Shown here: positions 1 to 7,327 of the stretch, piece after piece
Layout of the letters: the number at the start of each line of letters is the position of its first letter
Position numbering within the stretch: the stretch's first letter is position 1
Assembly: GCA_017548485.1 (NCBI GenBank)
Contig: JAFYZY010000029.1
Coordinates: 1-43,909 of the forward strand
From: Oscillospiraceae bacterium
GTDB taxonomy: Bacteria > Bacillota > Clostridia > Oscillospirales > Ruminococcaceae
DNA: 43,909 nt
Direction: 5' to 3'
The notes under the pieces: generated by a model
Seen by the model: only the letters and a program-made list of their open reading frames with translations
Database searches by the model: none
What the model was told of the DNA's origin: nothing
Made by a program: the position numbers and the translations under genes

Positions 1-123
1 CGCCTTCAGAACAGCGATGTTCCCGCAGCGTTCAGAGGGCTTCCGATAAGACTGTTGTATCTTTCTGCTCTGGCTGTGGCATTTTATGCCCTTACGGGTC
101 ACAGCCTGTCTCCGCTTCTGTAG
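1..123 (+). CDS. rnfA: RnfA/RsxA-type subunit of Rnf complex, C-terminal fragment (5' end outside window)
   Basis: The window opens inside this gene; only the last 40 codons and the TAG stop are visible. The fragment contains SDVPAAFRGLPI followed by a hydrophobic helix and ends TGHSLSPLL. This fits the end of RnfA/RsxA/NqrE proteins, where a DVPxxFRGxxI segment precedes the last transmembrane helix (E. coli RsxA has DVPAPFRGNAI then an LAFMGFSGL helix). RnfA is a membrane subunit of the ferredoxin:NAD+ oxidoreductase that pumps Na+ or H+. The assignment rests on a short motif, and RnfE, a paralogue of the same fold, is possible. In many Clostridia rnfA is followed by rnfB; here a tRNA gene follows, so this end of the operon may be rearranged or the gene may be a different paralogue. 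Confidence 0.6.
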   Translation, partial: RLQNSDVPAAFRGLPIRLLYLSALAVAFYALTGHSLSPLL

Positions 124-169
124 TTTATATTGGACAGATCACATGCCCTGAACGGCTTGTTCTTTTTTC

Positions 170-198
170 TTGACACGTTATAAACCGGGAGATATAAT
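170..198 (+). promoter_or_regulatory. Sigma-A promoter of tRNA-Arg
   Basis: A consensus TTGACA at 170-175 and a consensus TATAAT at 193-198 are separated by exactly 17 bp. This predicts a transcript start near 205, about 12 bases before the mature tRNA. It is the best housekeeping promoter match in the window. Confidence 0.9.
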
Positions 199-216
199 CT
201 CTAATGCTCAATAGAT

Positions 217-293
<77 letters not shown>

Positions 294-335
294 AAAACCG
301 TCTGCGTCTCGATCTGACTCAGACGGTTTTCGTTT
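294..335 (+). terminator. Intrinsic terminator of tRNA-Arg
   Basis: AAAACCGTCTG at 294-304 pairs with CAGACGGTTTT at 320-330, followed by a T-rich stretch (CGTTTG). The stem begins directly after the encoded CCA, so little 3' trailer needs removing. Confidence 0.85.
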
Positions 336-415
336 GTTCTCAATTGCTGGAGGCTGCCGCGGTAATGTCAACGGTAATAGAACAGCAGATTATCTGCGTA
401 TTCCGTGCGTATTCG

Positions 416-931
416 TCAGTACTTGTTTCCAGCAAGAAGTACTTTTCTGTACTTGCAGGCTTTCGCGTATAGCTGATCCGGGTGCAGGCATTCACCGCGT
501 ATTGAGCATGTGTACTGCCGGCTGCAGCACTCAAACGGTTCAGCAACAGTTTCAAATATGCTGAACTCATACTCAAGGATATCTGCAGCATACAGAGCAA
601 TCAGTCTTACAGCATCTGCGCTGACTGTATAATCGAACCTGTGCCATCCACAGGGATGAGAAGAGCTTTCGGCGGATCCTTTAGGAGAGCCAGAATGCCG
701 GAATGAAGATTCTCTGACAAGCACAGAACAGAGATCTTCGGCAGACACGGACATGCAGAGGATCTCGACCGCGTCATCGCCTTCGTCTCCGCTGATGACC
801 AGCGAGGCAGTTCTGTCTGGTTCAGTTTCTTTCAAAGAATAGGCACGTTCCGGAATGCCGACGCGCCTGGCGCGTATCTCAAGTTTTTCCCTGACTGCCG
901 AAGTCAGGTCAGAAAGAAGGATATGGTCCAT
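416..931 (-). CDS. Conserved hypothetical protein with C-terminal cysteine cluster
   Basis: A 171-residue protein with a clear ribosome binding site (GGAGGG eight bases before ATG) and an AT-rich TATTAT-like -10 region upstream. The C-terminal third carries four cysteines in the pattern CCSRQYTC...GEC...HPD, then YAKACKYRKVL. I recognise this tail from uncharacterised Clostridia proteins, where a CCSRY...CS...KC.HP..YA..C.YRK.L motif recurs, possibly a metal or zinc site; no function is known to me. There are no membrane segments or signal peptide. It is transcribed alone, convergent with the tRNA gene. Existence as a gene is fairly sure; function is unknown. Confidence 0.75.
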   Translation of the reverse strand: MDHILLSDLTSAVREKLEIRARRVGIPERAYSLKETEPDRTASLVISGDEGDDAVEILCMSVSAEDLCSVLVRESSFRHSGSPKGSAESSSHPCGWHRFDYTVSADAVRLIALYAADILEYEFSIFETVAEPFECCSRQYTCSIRGECLHPDQLYAKACKYRKVLLAGNKY

Positions 932-1059
932 AAGTCCCTCCGATTAATCAGTATACGTATATAATACACTACCTAAAGATAATGTTCCCATTTAGGGAGC
1001 AAAAGATCCAGGCGCGGATACCGGAGAATTATATACAGGAGCAGAACAGTGTGAACCGA

Positions 1060-1088
1060 TTGACGTGATATCGACTCATGTCTATGCT
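1060..1088 (+). promoter_or_regulatory. Promoter of glutaredoxin-like gene
   Basis: TTGACG at 1060-1065 and TATGCT at 1083-1088 with 17-bp spacing, about 50 bp upstream of the start codon of the thioredoxin-fold gene. The 932-1059 stretch before it holds only the upstream region of the minus-strand gene and a weak hairpin (CCTAAA...TTTAGG). Confidence 0.6.
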
Positions 1089-1138
1089 GGATACAAGAAA
1101 CAACAACGGCACACAAAAGTCACACAATGGAGGAACAG

Positions 1139-1420
1139 ATGAGAAAGGTCACTTATTTTTATATCAGGACATGCCCATACTGCAGACACGCCAACAGGGC
1201 GATAGAAGAACTGATGGCGGAGGACGAGTCGTACAGGGACATCGAGATCGACAGGATCTGCGAAGAAGAGAACCCGGATATAGTCAGGAACTACGACTAC
1301 TATTACGTTCCGTGCATGTACATCGGAGAAGAAAAAGTGTACGAAGCGGATCCCTCCCAGGGATACGATGAGATCAGGAAAGAAGTTAAGAGGGTAATGG
1401 ATCTTGCCCTGCGGGATTAG
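1139..1420 (+). CDS. Glutaredoxin/thioredoxin-fold protein, CPYC active site
   Basis: A 93-residue single-domain protein. A beta strand (VTYFYIRT) leads into CPYCRHAN, the glutaredoxin-type CPYC redox motif, and a later segment VPCMYIGEEKVYE contains the cis-Pro (VP) before a strand, as in thioredoxin folds. The likely role is a thiol-disulfide exchanger or electron donor in the cytoplasm; there is no signal peptide. An upstream ATG at 1127 is in frame, but the bases ATGGAGGAACAG read as the ribosome binding site (GGAGG) for the ATG at 1139, so I use 1139. The family is clear; the partner protein is unknown. Confidence 0.85.
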   Translation: MRKVTYFYIRTCPYCRHANRAIEELMAEDESYRDIEIDRICEEENPDIVRNYDYYYVPCMYIGEEKVYEADPSQGYDEIRKEVKRVMDLALRD

Positions 1421-1427
1421 AAGTCAG

Positions 1428-1456
1428 TTGTTTTGCTTGAAAAGGTATTATATAAT
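1428..1456 (+). promoter_or_regulatory. Promoter of cyclase-family gene
   Basis: TTGTTT at 1428-1433 and consensus TATAAT at 1451-1456 with 17-bp spacing, just after the glutaredoxin-like stop codon and 44 bp before the next start. The cyclase-family gene can therefore be transcribed on its own. Confidence 0.7.
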
Positions 1457-1499
1457 TGCTAGTACATCGCTTTAAACTGCAAAAGGAGAAGGGAAAAGA

Positions 1500-2255
1500 A
1501 TGTATAGACTTTGGGAGGCTCTTAAGGAAGCCAAGAAGATGAAATGGGTGGATCTCACCCACATGATGAACAACGACAGCCCGTTCTGGAGCGGCATACC
1601 GGAAGGCTCCGTTGAACTGAGCAAGACTGTATTCGACTGGGGCAACCCCATGCTGGAGTGCCTGATCCAGACCTTCAAGTTTCCGGGACAGTTCGGAACG
1701 CATATCGACTTCCCCGGACACTTCATCAAGGACGCTCCGCTCTCCGAGTCCTTCGGAGTCAAGGACGGTGCATTCCCGCTCTGCGTGGTCGACGTATCCA
1801 AGAAGGTAAAAGAATGCCCGACCTACGTCGTGACGCCCGATGATATCAAGGAGTATGAAGCCAAATACGGCGACATCCCGGACGGAGCTTTCGTGGCTAT
1901 CCGCACAGACTGGTCAAAGAACTGGCCGGATATGGACGCACTTTCCGGAATTGCCGAGGACGGCAGCGAGAACTTCCCGGGCTGGTCCCTAGATGCTCTC
2001 AAATACATCTATGAGTTCAGGAACGCGGCAGCCAACGGACACGAAGCCCTCGACACCGACGCGTCCGTCGAGACAGCCAAAGCGGGAGACCTGGCCTGCG
2101 AGCGCTATGTGCTGCAGCAGGGCAAACTGCAGGTCGAAGTCATGTGCAACCTCGACCAGGTGCCGGCAGCCGGCGCTGTGGCATTCGTTGCATGGCCTAA
2201 TTTCGAAGGCGCGACCGGACTGCCTGTCAGGATGTGGGCTATCTGCGAAGAATGA
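1500..2255 (+). CDS. Cyclase-family (kynurenine formamidase-like) metal hydrolase
   Basis: A 251-residue protein with the PF04199 cyclase-family signature. Residues WVDLTHMMNNDSPFWSG near the N-terminus match the conserved DLTH...P.W segment, and FGTHIDFPGHF near residue 62 matches the HxGTHxDxPxH metal-binding motif (the first His is replaced by Phe here). Family members include arylformamidase, isatin hydrolase and polyketide cyclases, all metal-dependent hydrolases of amides or lactams. No tryptophan-catabolism gene is nearby, so the substrate cannot be inferred. The ribosome binding site AAAGGAG precedes the ATG, and a strong terminator follows at 2277. The family is confident; the substrate is unknown. 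Confidence 0.85.
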   Translation: MYRLWEALKEAKKMKWVDLTHMMNNDSPFWSGIPEGSVELSKTVFDWGNPMLECLIQTFKFPGQFGTHIDFPGHFIKDAPLSESFGVKDGAFPLCVVDVSKKVKECPTYVVTPDDIKEYEAKYGDIPDGAFVAIRTDWSKNWPDMDALSGIAEDGSENFPGWSLDALKYIYEFRNAAANGHEALDTDASVETAKAGDLACERYVLQQGKLQVEVMCNLDQVPAAGAVAFVAWPNFEGATGLPVRMWAICEE

Positions 2256-2276
2256 ATCATCTCATGATATGAGCAA

Positions 2277-2306
2277 GGGCTCTGCAGACCACTGCAGAGC
2301 CCTTTT
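2277..2306 (+). terminator. Intrinsic terminator after cyclase-family gene
   Basis: GGGCTCTGCA (2277-2286) pairs perfectly with TGCAGAGCCC (2293-2302), followed by TTTT. It lies between convergent genes, and the opposite strand has only a weak T run. Confidence 0.85.
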
Positions 2307-2324
2307 AGCATGCTTTTTTCAGGG

Positions 2325-3623
2325 TCAGCTGCTTATCGCGAACAGGATTTCGGGAAGCAGCTGTTTCTTCCGGCTCATAACGCCGGGCATATCATAGATG
2401 AGTTTTTCAATACTGCGGTATGACAGCTTTTTGTTTGCTTTGTAGTCGGTGCACAGCAGAACGCTGTGTTCGTTAAGCACGTTCGTTATCATCAGGACGG
2501 CCCAGTCGAGACCGTTCTTGACACGGACCGTCTCCAAGGCATCCAGATAGGCGGCGCTGTACTCGCCGAGATCGTCCAGAGTGGTGACTTCGCACTGGCC
2601 GATCCCCACCTTTACGCCCTTCTCCGAGTAGGTCTTGAAGTCGGAAGTGACCGCAGTCCCGGGATCTCTTGTCTTGAGTCCCTCAGTGTTGCTGAACATC
2701 GCCAGGCCGAACTCCTCCGTCACTGCTCCGCAGATATCAGCCAGCGCATCAGCTGCTTCCGCATCGATACTGGTGGTCGTGGGGCTCTTCAGTATGAGGG
2801 TATCTGCAATGATGCCAGTGAGCAGTAGCTTAGCGGTATCGGGATCCGGGACAATCCCGCTGCGGCGGAAGAGCTGGTAAACGATGGTGCAGGTGCTCCC
2901 GAGAGGCTCCGCATCGATAAATATCGGAAGATCCGTGCGAACTGCGTCAAGGCGGTGATGGTCTATTATCTCAACGACTGACGCGGTCTCGATCCCGCGG
3001 ATGCTCTGTCCGGGCTCGTTGTGGTCCACCAGGATGACCTTGTGGCGCGGGGTGTCGAGGAAGCATCTTCTGGTGACATATCCGGCATATCCGTTCTCGT
3101 CGAACACGGCGATGCCGCGTTTGGAGGAGGAATAGAATACAGACTTCGCGTCCTCGAAGAGGTCATCCGTGCTGAAAGGATCGGCCTGATCCCGCATAAG
3201 TTCTCTTACGGAAGGGATCCTGGTCACAGAACCTTCTTCCGACAGATGCAGAAGCATCCAGGCGGCTATGTCGTCGACGGTGACGAGCCCCGCAAACTCA
3301 TCCCCGTCAAATACCGGGGTGGCAGAAGGGTTGTGCACGTTATACGAATCGGCGAGGTCGCTCAGAGATCCCGAGACATCCACTTTTTCCGCGGATCTGA
3401 GCATAACGTCGCTGACTTTCGGGTATATATCGCGTTTGTACGGAGGAGGAGTGATGTCCAGTGAGGCGAGTATGCGCTTCGCGCTCTCGCTCAGATGCCC
3501 GGGACGCACGGGGACATATGTGTTTTCGGGATCGGTCATATTTTTGAGCACGGCATAGGCTGCGGCGCTGCAGACGCTGTCCAGGTCGGGGTTCCTGTGA
3601 CCGGTGATGTATATATTGCTCAT
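2325..3623 (-). CDS. ppaC: Mn-dependent inorganic pyrophosphatase, family II, with regulatory CBS pair
   Basis: A 432-residue DHH-superfamily pyrophosphatase that hydrolyses PPi to phosphate in the cytoplasm. The N-terminal metal site GHRNPDLDSV (8-17) is followed by an inserted CBS-domain pair (about 65-190). The second half of the catalytic domain has VDHNEPGQS (199-206) and IDHHRLDAV (220-228). The C-terminal substrate-binding domain carries SRKKQLLPEI (417-426), the RKKQ active-site motif. CBS-containing family II enzymes are regulated by adenine nucleotides, typically inhibited by AMP/ADP. No DRTGG domain is visible between the CBS domains, so this is the shorter CBS variant. A ribosome binding site GAGAACGAG precedes the ATG. 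It sits 21 bp downstream of the Nudix gene on the same strand, a likely operon. Confidence 0.93.
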   Translation of the reverse strand: MSNIYITGHRNPDLDSVCSAAAYAVLKNMTDPENTYVPVRPGHLSESAKRILASLDITPPPYKRDIYPKVSDVMLRSAEKVDVSGSLSDLADSYNVHNPSATPVFDGDEFAGLVTVDDIAAWMLLHLSEEGSVTRIPSVRELMRDQADPFSTDDLFEDAKSVFYSSSKRGIAVFDENGYAGYVTRRCFLDTPRHKVILVDHNEPGQSIRGIETASVVEIIDHHRLDAVRTDLPIFIDAEPLGSTCTIVYQLFRRSGIVPDPDTAKLLLTGIIADTLILKSPTTTSIDAEAADALADICGAVTEEFGLAMFSNTEGLKTRDPGTAVTSDFKTYSEKGVKVGIGQCEVTTLDDLGEYSAAYLDALETVRVKNGLDWAVLMITNVLNEHSVLLCTDYKANKKLSYRSIEKLIYDMPGVMSRKKQLLPEILFAISS

Positions 3624-3644
3624 CTCGTTCTCCTTTTCTCGGAT

Positions 3645-4217
3645 TCAGTACCGTTTCATTGCTGCGAGGAGTTTTTCGTACACAGGTATTATCTGTGCTT
3701 CTTCTGTTTCTGCCATGATCTGGGCTTCTGTTCTCCATCCAACGGCGGAGTTCTCATCTTCCTTGACCTTAAGAGGAAGGAGAGGATCCGCTTCAAAGAG
3801 ATATGTCAGATTGAAGTGCAGATGAGGGGATACGATCTCACCGTTCTTTATATGGGCGCTTACATTGAGGACCTCCAGGGAGACCGGCCCTTTGCAGAGG
3901 AACCTGAGGCGGTCTATGCCGGTCTCTTCGACGGCTTCCCTGAAAGCGACCGCGGCGAGATCGCCGTCGCCGTCGGCATGACCTCCGAGCCATGCCCAGG
4001 ATCTGTAGATGTTGTGATATGCCATGAGCACGCTGCTGCGGGAAGGATCTGTGACCCACGCTGAGGCGGTGAAATGCGCCGCCGGATCATCTCTGGTCAG
4101 AGCATCTCTGCCGCTGTCCAGATAATTCAGTATCAGTCTCCTGTCAGCGGCTTCTCTTTCGGTGTTGGGGCTGTATCCGTATACCGTCTGCCGGACAGTG
4201 TCTTTCTGATCTGGCAT
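3645..4217 (-). CDS. Nudix hydrolase with atypical Nudix box
   Basis: A 190-residue protein. Residues 79-101 align with the Nudix box Gx5Ex7REUxEExGU and retain REAVEETGI, but the first conserved Glu is Gly (GHADGDG). The GGHADGD-type box is familiar from a subgroup of Nudix proteins, so this is probably a subfamily trait. Nudix enzymes hydrolyse nucleoside diphosphates linked to other moieties; the substrate is not readable from the sequence. An open frame extends to 4301, but GGAGG at 4226-4230 on the minus strand lies eight bases before the ATG at 4217, which is used here. A TATAAT (minus strand, 4252-4257) is the likely -10. It is probably co-transcribed with the pyrophosphatase downstream. 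Confidence 0.87.
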   Translation of the reverse strand: MPDQKDTVRQTVYGYSPNTEREAADRRLILNYLDSGRDALTRDDPAAHFTASAWVTDPSRSSVLMAYHNIYRSWAWLGGHADGDGDLAAVAFREAVEETGIDRLRFLCKGPVSLEVLNVSAHIKNGEIVSPHLHFNLTYLFEADPLLPLKVKEDENSAVGWRTEAQIMAETEEAQIIPVYEKLLAAMKRY

Positions 4218-4276
4218 CTTCTGATCCTCCGAAACGGCGTTCTTTATATCAATTATACCAAATCGCTCCGGTGTGT

Positions 4277-4306
4277 TTGACTGATGTATCAGGCAGGACA
4301 TACAAT
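4277..4306 (+). promoter_or_regulatory. Putative promoter of Fe-S aldo/keto reductase gene
   Basis: TTGACT (4277-4282) and TACAAT (4301-4306) with 18-bp spacing, about 50 bp upstream of the TTG start. It overlaps the divergent control region of the Nudix gene, whose -10 is at 4252-4257 on the minus strand. Confidence 0.45.
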
Positions 4307-4354
4307 TATTACAGAAGAAAAAGACACGCGTTTGATACCAGAAGGAGAAAAGAA

Positions 4355-5473
4355 TTGATCACAAGAACATTTGAAGACCTTACTTTTCCCATGTTCGGAT
4401 TCGGACTCATGAGGCTTCCGAACAAAGAGAACGGTGAACTGGACTGGGAGAAGTCCGTTGATCTAGTAAGATACGGGTATGAAAAAGGTATCCGTTATTT
4501 CGACACCGCGTGGCCGTATCTCGGAGGCAATTCCGAGAGGATAGCCGGAGAGGCTCTGTCCGTGTTCCCGAGAGAAAGCTATCTGCTGGCCACGAAGTTC
4601 CCCGGGCACAGGGTGCCTGCGGGTACGAAACCTGCCGAGATCTTTGAGCAGCAGCTTGAAAAGTGCAAGACGGATTACTTTGATTTCTATCTGCTCCACA
4701 ACGTCAGCGAAGCCTCGATGGCTATCTATGACAACCAGGAGATCATCGATTATTTCCTCGAGCAGAAGAGACTCGGAAAAATCAGGCATCTCGGGTTCTC
4801 CTGCCATGCGAGAAAAGAGAATCTGGAAGCGTTCCTCGACAGACATCCCGGTGTGTTCGAGTTCTGCCAGATCCAGCTCAACTATCTGGACTGGACGCTG
4901 CAGAATGCCAAGGGCAAATATGAACTGCTCACAGAAAGAGGACTGGGCGTGTGGGTAATGGAGCCTGTAAGAGGCGGAAAGCTCCAAAATCTCCCGGATG
5001 AACTCGGTGCGAAGCTCAAGGAGCTCAGACCCGATGACAGCTATTCCGCATGGGCGTTCAGGTTCCTGCAGGCGCTGCCCAACGTGAGGATCATCCTCAG
5101 CGGAATGAACGAGTTCTGGCACATCGATGAGAACGTGGCCACGTTCAGCGACGGCGAACTGCTCTCAGAGGAGGAGACGGAAGCGCTGCTGCAGGTAGCC
5201 GAGGCGCTCAAGGACTCCGTGCCCTGCACAGCCTGCAGGTACTGCTGCGACGGCTGCCCGATGGAGCTCGATATCCCGCTCCTCATCAGCATCTACAACG
5301 AGCTGAAATTCGGCGGAGGAATGACGGCCACAAACCAGATCAAGATGCTGCCGGAAGACAAGCTCCCGTCCAACTGCATAGGATGCGGCCAGTGTACCAA
5401 CGCCTGCCCGCAGAATATAGACGTACCTTCCGTGATGAGCGACTTCGCTCAGCGGATAAGCACTATAAGATAG
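4355..5473 (+). CDS. Aldo/keto reductase with C-terminal 4Fe-4S ferredoxin domain
   Basis: A 372-residue protein. Residues 1-280 form an aldo/keto reductase barrel: GFGLMRLP near the start, YFDTAWPYLGGNSE (the Asp-Tyr region), and the conserved DYFDFYLLHNV strand. The C-terminal 100 residues carry cysteines of a ferredoxin-like domain, CTACRYCCDGCP and CIGCGQCTNACPQ. Such Fe-S aldo/keto reductases are widespread in anaerobes, and their electron partners are mostly unknown. No ATG fits the family start; GAAGGAG at 4341-4347 is correctly spaced from TTG at 4355, giving an N-terminus MITRTFEDLTFP that aligns well. The next gene lies 17 bp downstream and is probably co-transcribed. Confidence 0.9.
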   Translation: MITRTFEDLTFPMFGFGLMRLPNKENGELDWEKSVDLVRYGYEKGIRYFDTAWPYLGGNSERIAGEALSVFPRESYLLATKFPGHRVPAGTKPAEIFEQQLEKCKTDYFDFYLLHNVSEASMAIYDNQEIIDYFLEQKRLGKIRHLGFSCHARKENLEAFLDRHPGVFEFCQIQLNYLDWTLQNAKGKYELLTERGLGVWVMEPVRGGKLQNLPDELGAKLKELRPDDSYSAWAFRFLQALPNVRIILSGMNEFWHIDENVATFSDGELLSEEETEALLQVAEALKDSVPCTACRYCCDGCPMELDIPLLISIYNELKFGGGMTATNQIKMLPEDKLPSNCIGCGQCTNACPQNIDVPSVMSDFAQRISTIR

Positions 5474-5490
5474 TTTCAGGAGGAACACAC

Positions 5491-5883
5491 ATGCAGAGAG
5501 TTCATGATTTTCTGAAAGAAGCAAAGACCTATTATCTCGCCACGGTGGAAGGCGACCAGCCCAGAGTCAGGCCGTTCGGCACCATCACGATCTTCGAGGG
5601 CAAACTCTATTTCCAGACCGGCCTTATCAAGAAAGTCGCCAAGCAGCTGGAAGAGAACCCCAAATTCGAGATCTGCGCCATGAAGGGCGGAGAGTGGATA
5701 CGCGTAACCGGAGAGGCCGTCCTCGATGAGAGGATAGAGGCCCAGCAGCATATGCTGGACGAGAATCCCGGACTGCAGAGGATGTATAAAGCCGGAGACG
5801 GCAACACCGCTGTATACTGGATCAAGAACGGAGTCGCCGTGATCAGCTCCTATACCGCCGACCCCGTGACCATAGAATTCTGA
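5491..5883 (+). CDS. Pyridoxamine 5'-phosphate oxidase-fold flavoprotein
   Basis: A 130-residue protein of the FMN-binding split-barrel family. The start HDFLKEAKTYYLATVEGDQPRVRPFG matches the typical F-x-ATxxGxxPxVRPfg segment, followed by LYFQTGLIKKVAKQLEENPKFEICA, which normally contacts flavin phosphate. These small proteins reduce or bind flavins, often as nitroreductase- or heme-utilisation-like oxidoreductases; a true PdxH role is unlikely for this short form. The ribosome binding site AGGAGG lies 17 bp after the Fe-S aldo/keto reductase stop, suggesting an operon of two redox proteins. The gene ends at a strong GNRA-capped terminator. Confidence 0.88.
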   Translation: MQRVHDFLKEAKTYYLATVEGDQPRVRPFGTITIFEGKLYFQTGLIKKVAKQLEENPKFEICAMKGGEWIRVTGEAVLDERIEAQQHMLDENPGLQRMYKAGDGNTAVYWIKNGVAVISSYTADPVTIEF

Positions 5884-5904
5884 AAAAAACACCGGTAATA
5901 TGCA

Positions 5905-5939
5905 AGGAGGACCGCGGAAGCGGTCCTCCTGTCTTTTTT
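5905..5939 (+). terminator. Intrinsic terminator between convergent genes
   Basis: AGGAGGACCGC (5905-5915) pairs perfectly with GCGGTCCTCCT (5920-5930) across a GGAA tetraloop, followed by GTCTTTTTT, which runs to the metK stop codon. It serves the plus-strand redox operon; for metK on the minus strand the T run is poor. Confidence 0.9.
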
Positions 5940-6985
5940 CAGATCTTTTCCCACGGCATATCCTGATTCGTGAAGTGTCCGTACGAGGAAATGGAGGAGA
6001 ATCTCACGCTGTACAGGTCCAGGAATGAGATGATCCCTGCAGGTGTGAGATCGAAGTTGCTGAGGCATTCATCCGCCATGGCGGCATTCCACTTTCTGTC
6101 AGCCATCACGGCTACGGAGATCGGGTCTCTCATTCCGATGGCATACGAGAGCTGGACCTCCGCTTCTTTGAGACCGTACTTTTTGAGGAGATATTTGGCG
6201 AGGTATCTCGCCATGTAAGCGGCGGTCCTGTCCACCTTAGTGGGATCCTTCCCGGAGAACGCGCCTCCTCCGTGACGGCCGCCTCCGCCGTATGTGTCGC
6301 AGATGATCTTTCGTCCCGTGACACCGGCGTCCCCGAAACTGCCGCCTATCACGAAGCGGCCGGTCGGATTGCACAGCTTTCTGAAACCGCCGGGCAGTCC
6401 GTACCTCTCCGCGGTCTGATCCATGATATGTCCCGTGATCCCGCGGACTCCTTCCGTGCTGAGATCTTCCGAATGCTGTGTGGAGATCAGGAAGGTGTCG
6501 ATTGAAGGAACGCCGTCATCTCCGAACCTGATGGTCACCTGTGACTTGGCGTCGGCGCCGAGCATAGGATGCCTGAGATCTCTGAGAGAGCGGAGGGCGT
6601 CGGTGGCGAGCATATAGGACAGCGGCAGGCATTCCGGAGTCTCGTCGCAGGCATACCCGAACATGATGCCCTGATCTCCTGCGCCTCCGGTGTCCACGCC
6701 CATCGCTATGTCGGGACTCTGGCGGAAGATCAGGTCTTCCAGCCGGAAGTCATAATCAAGGCCGATCTTTTCAAGCGCGCGGGATACCGTCAGGCGCTTG
6801 TCTATCTCTGCCGAGCTGGTGACTTCTCCTGCGAGCACTATATGTTCGTTCTTTATCAGGACCTCGACCGCGACGCGGCTTTTAGGGTCTTTTTCAAGAT
6901 TTGCGTCGAGGATGGTGTCAGCGATGAGATCGCAGACTTTGTCGGGGTGTCCGCAGGACACCTGTTCGCTGGTGAACAGTCTCAT
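5939..6985 (-). CDS. metK: S-adenosylmethionine synthetase (short form)
   Basis: A 348-residue enzyme that makes SAM from methionine and ATP. Visible signatures are FTSEQVSCGHPDK at the N-terminus, the central GAGDQGIMFGYACDETPE, DAKSQVT, NPTGRFVIGG and the glycine-rich GGGAFSGKDPTKVDR. It ends at the PWEK motif, so it lacks the short C-terminal extension of E. coli MetK and is about 35-45 residues shorter than usual; the residue before GHPDK is Cys where most MetK have Glu. The ribosome binding site GGAGG lies eight bases before the ATG at 6985; the open frame upstream to 7156 is the riboswitch leader and is not coding. Expression is probably switched off by SAM through the leader at 7005-7130. 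Confidence 0.95.
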   Translation of the reverse strand: MRLFTSEQVSCGHPDKVCDLIADTILDANLEKDPKSRVAVEVLIKNEHIVLAGEVTSSAEIDKRLTVSRALEKIGLDYDFRLEDLIFRQSPDIAMGVDTGGAGDQGIMFGYACDETPECLPLSYMLATDALRSLRDLRHPMLGADAKSQVTIRFGDDGVPSIDTFLISTQHSEDLSTEGVRGITGHIMDQTAERYGLPGGFRKLCNPTGRFVIGGSFGDAGVTGRKIICDTYGGGGRHGGGAFSGKDPTKVDRTAAYMARYLAKYLLKKYGLKEAEVQLSYAIGMRDPISVAVMADRKWNAAMADECLSNFDLTPAGIISFLDLYSVRFSSISSYGHFTNQDMPWEKI

Positions 6986-7004
6986 TTTTTTCCTCCGTTT
7001 CACC

Positions 7005-7031
7005 AAAAGAAAAGCCCGTCTATGACGGGCT
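7005..7031 (-). terminator. Attenuator terminator in the metK leader
   Basis: On the minus strand AGCCCGTC (7031-7024) pairs perfectly with GACGGGCT (7020-7013) over a three-base loop, followed by TTTCTTTTGG. It lies between the SAM aptamer and the metK ribosome binding site, where a riboswitch-controlled terminator is expected. Confidence 0.88.
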
Positions 7032-7044
7032 GATAAACACTGAT

Positions 7045-7130
7045 ACCCATCATACAAGCTTTGGCACCTTACCGTAAAGGCAGGTTGCCGTGCGGTCTCA
7101 GGGCTTGTCCCTCGCGCACTCTCTATAGGT
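7045..7130 (-). promoter_or_regulatory. SAM riboswitch aptamer (SAM-I/SAM-IV clan) upstream of metK
   Basis: Reading the minus strand from 7130 down, the leader contains ACCTAT (P1 5'), then GTGCG (7119-7115), an internal GGGACAAGCCC segment, and CGCAC (7094-7090), which closes P2. Next comes the conserved GGCAACC (7089-7083), a P3 hairpin with ACCT (7085-7082) and AGGT (7069-7066), the conserved GGTGCC (7068-7063), and ATGGGT (7050-7045), which pairs with ACCTAT as P1. GGCAACC and the GGTGC element are hallmarks of the SAM-I clan. The CAAGCCC segment inside P2 resembles SAM-IV more than classical SAM-I. SAM binding should stabilise P1 and let the terminator at 7005-7031 form, lowering metK expression. 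Confidence 0.85.
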
Positions 7131-7175
7131 GATGTTTCATATTCATTTTTATGCACCGGTGATGATGCTGAAGTT

Positions 7176-7203
7176 ATTCTATCAGAACTGCGGCAGAAAT
7201 CAA
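7176..7203 (-). promoter_or_regulatory. Promoter of metK leader
   Basis: On the minus strand TTGATT (7203-7198) and TAGAAT (7181-7176) are 16 bp apart. The predicted start near 7168 would give a leader of about 180 bases containing the complete aptamer and terminator. Confidence 0.6.
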
Positions 7204-7327
7204 TGCGTTTTTCCGTGAGAACAGTGTCTGTAACGGATGTTTTTCTTTCCGTTTTCAGCGGATATTCTCACAATCTTCACATTCGGCCGATATACTGACA
7301 GCATCAGAAGGGAAAGGAGATATCTTG

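Noticed and set aside
7045..7130. SMK-box (SAM-III) interpretation of the metK leader
   Set aside because: The GGCAACC and GGTGC elements and the separate transcription terminator fit the SAM-I clan, and the ribosome binding site is not inside the aptamer as SMK requires.
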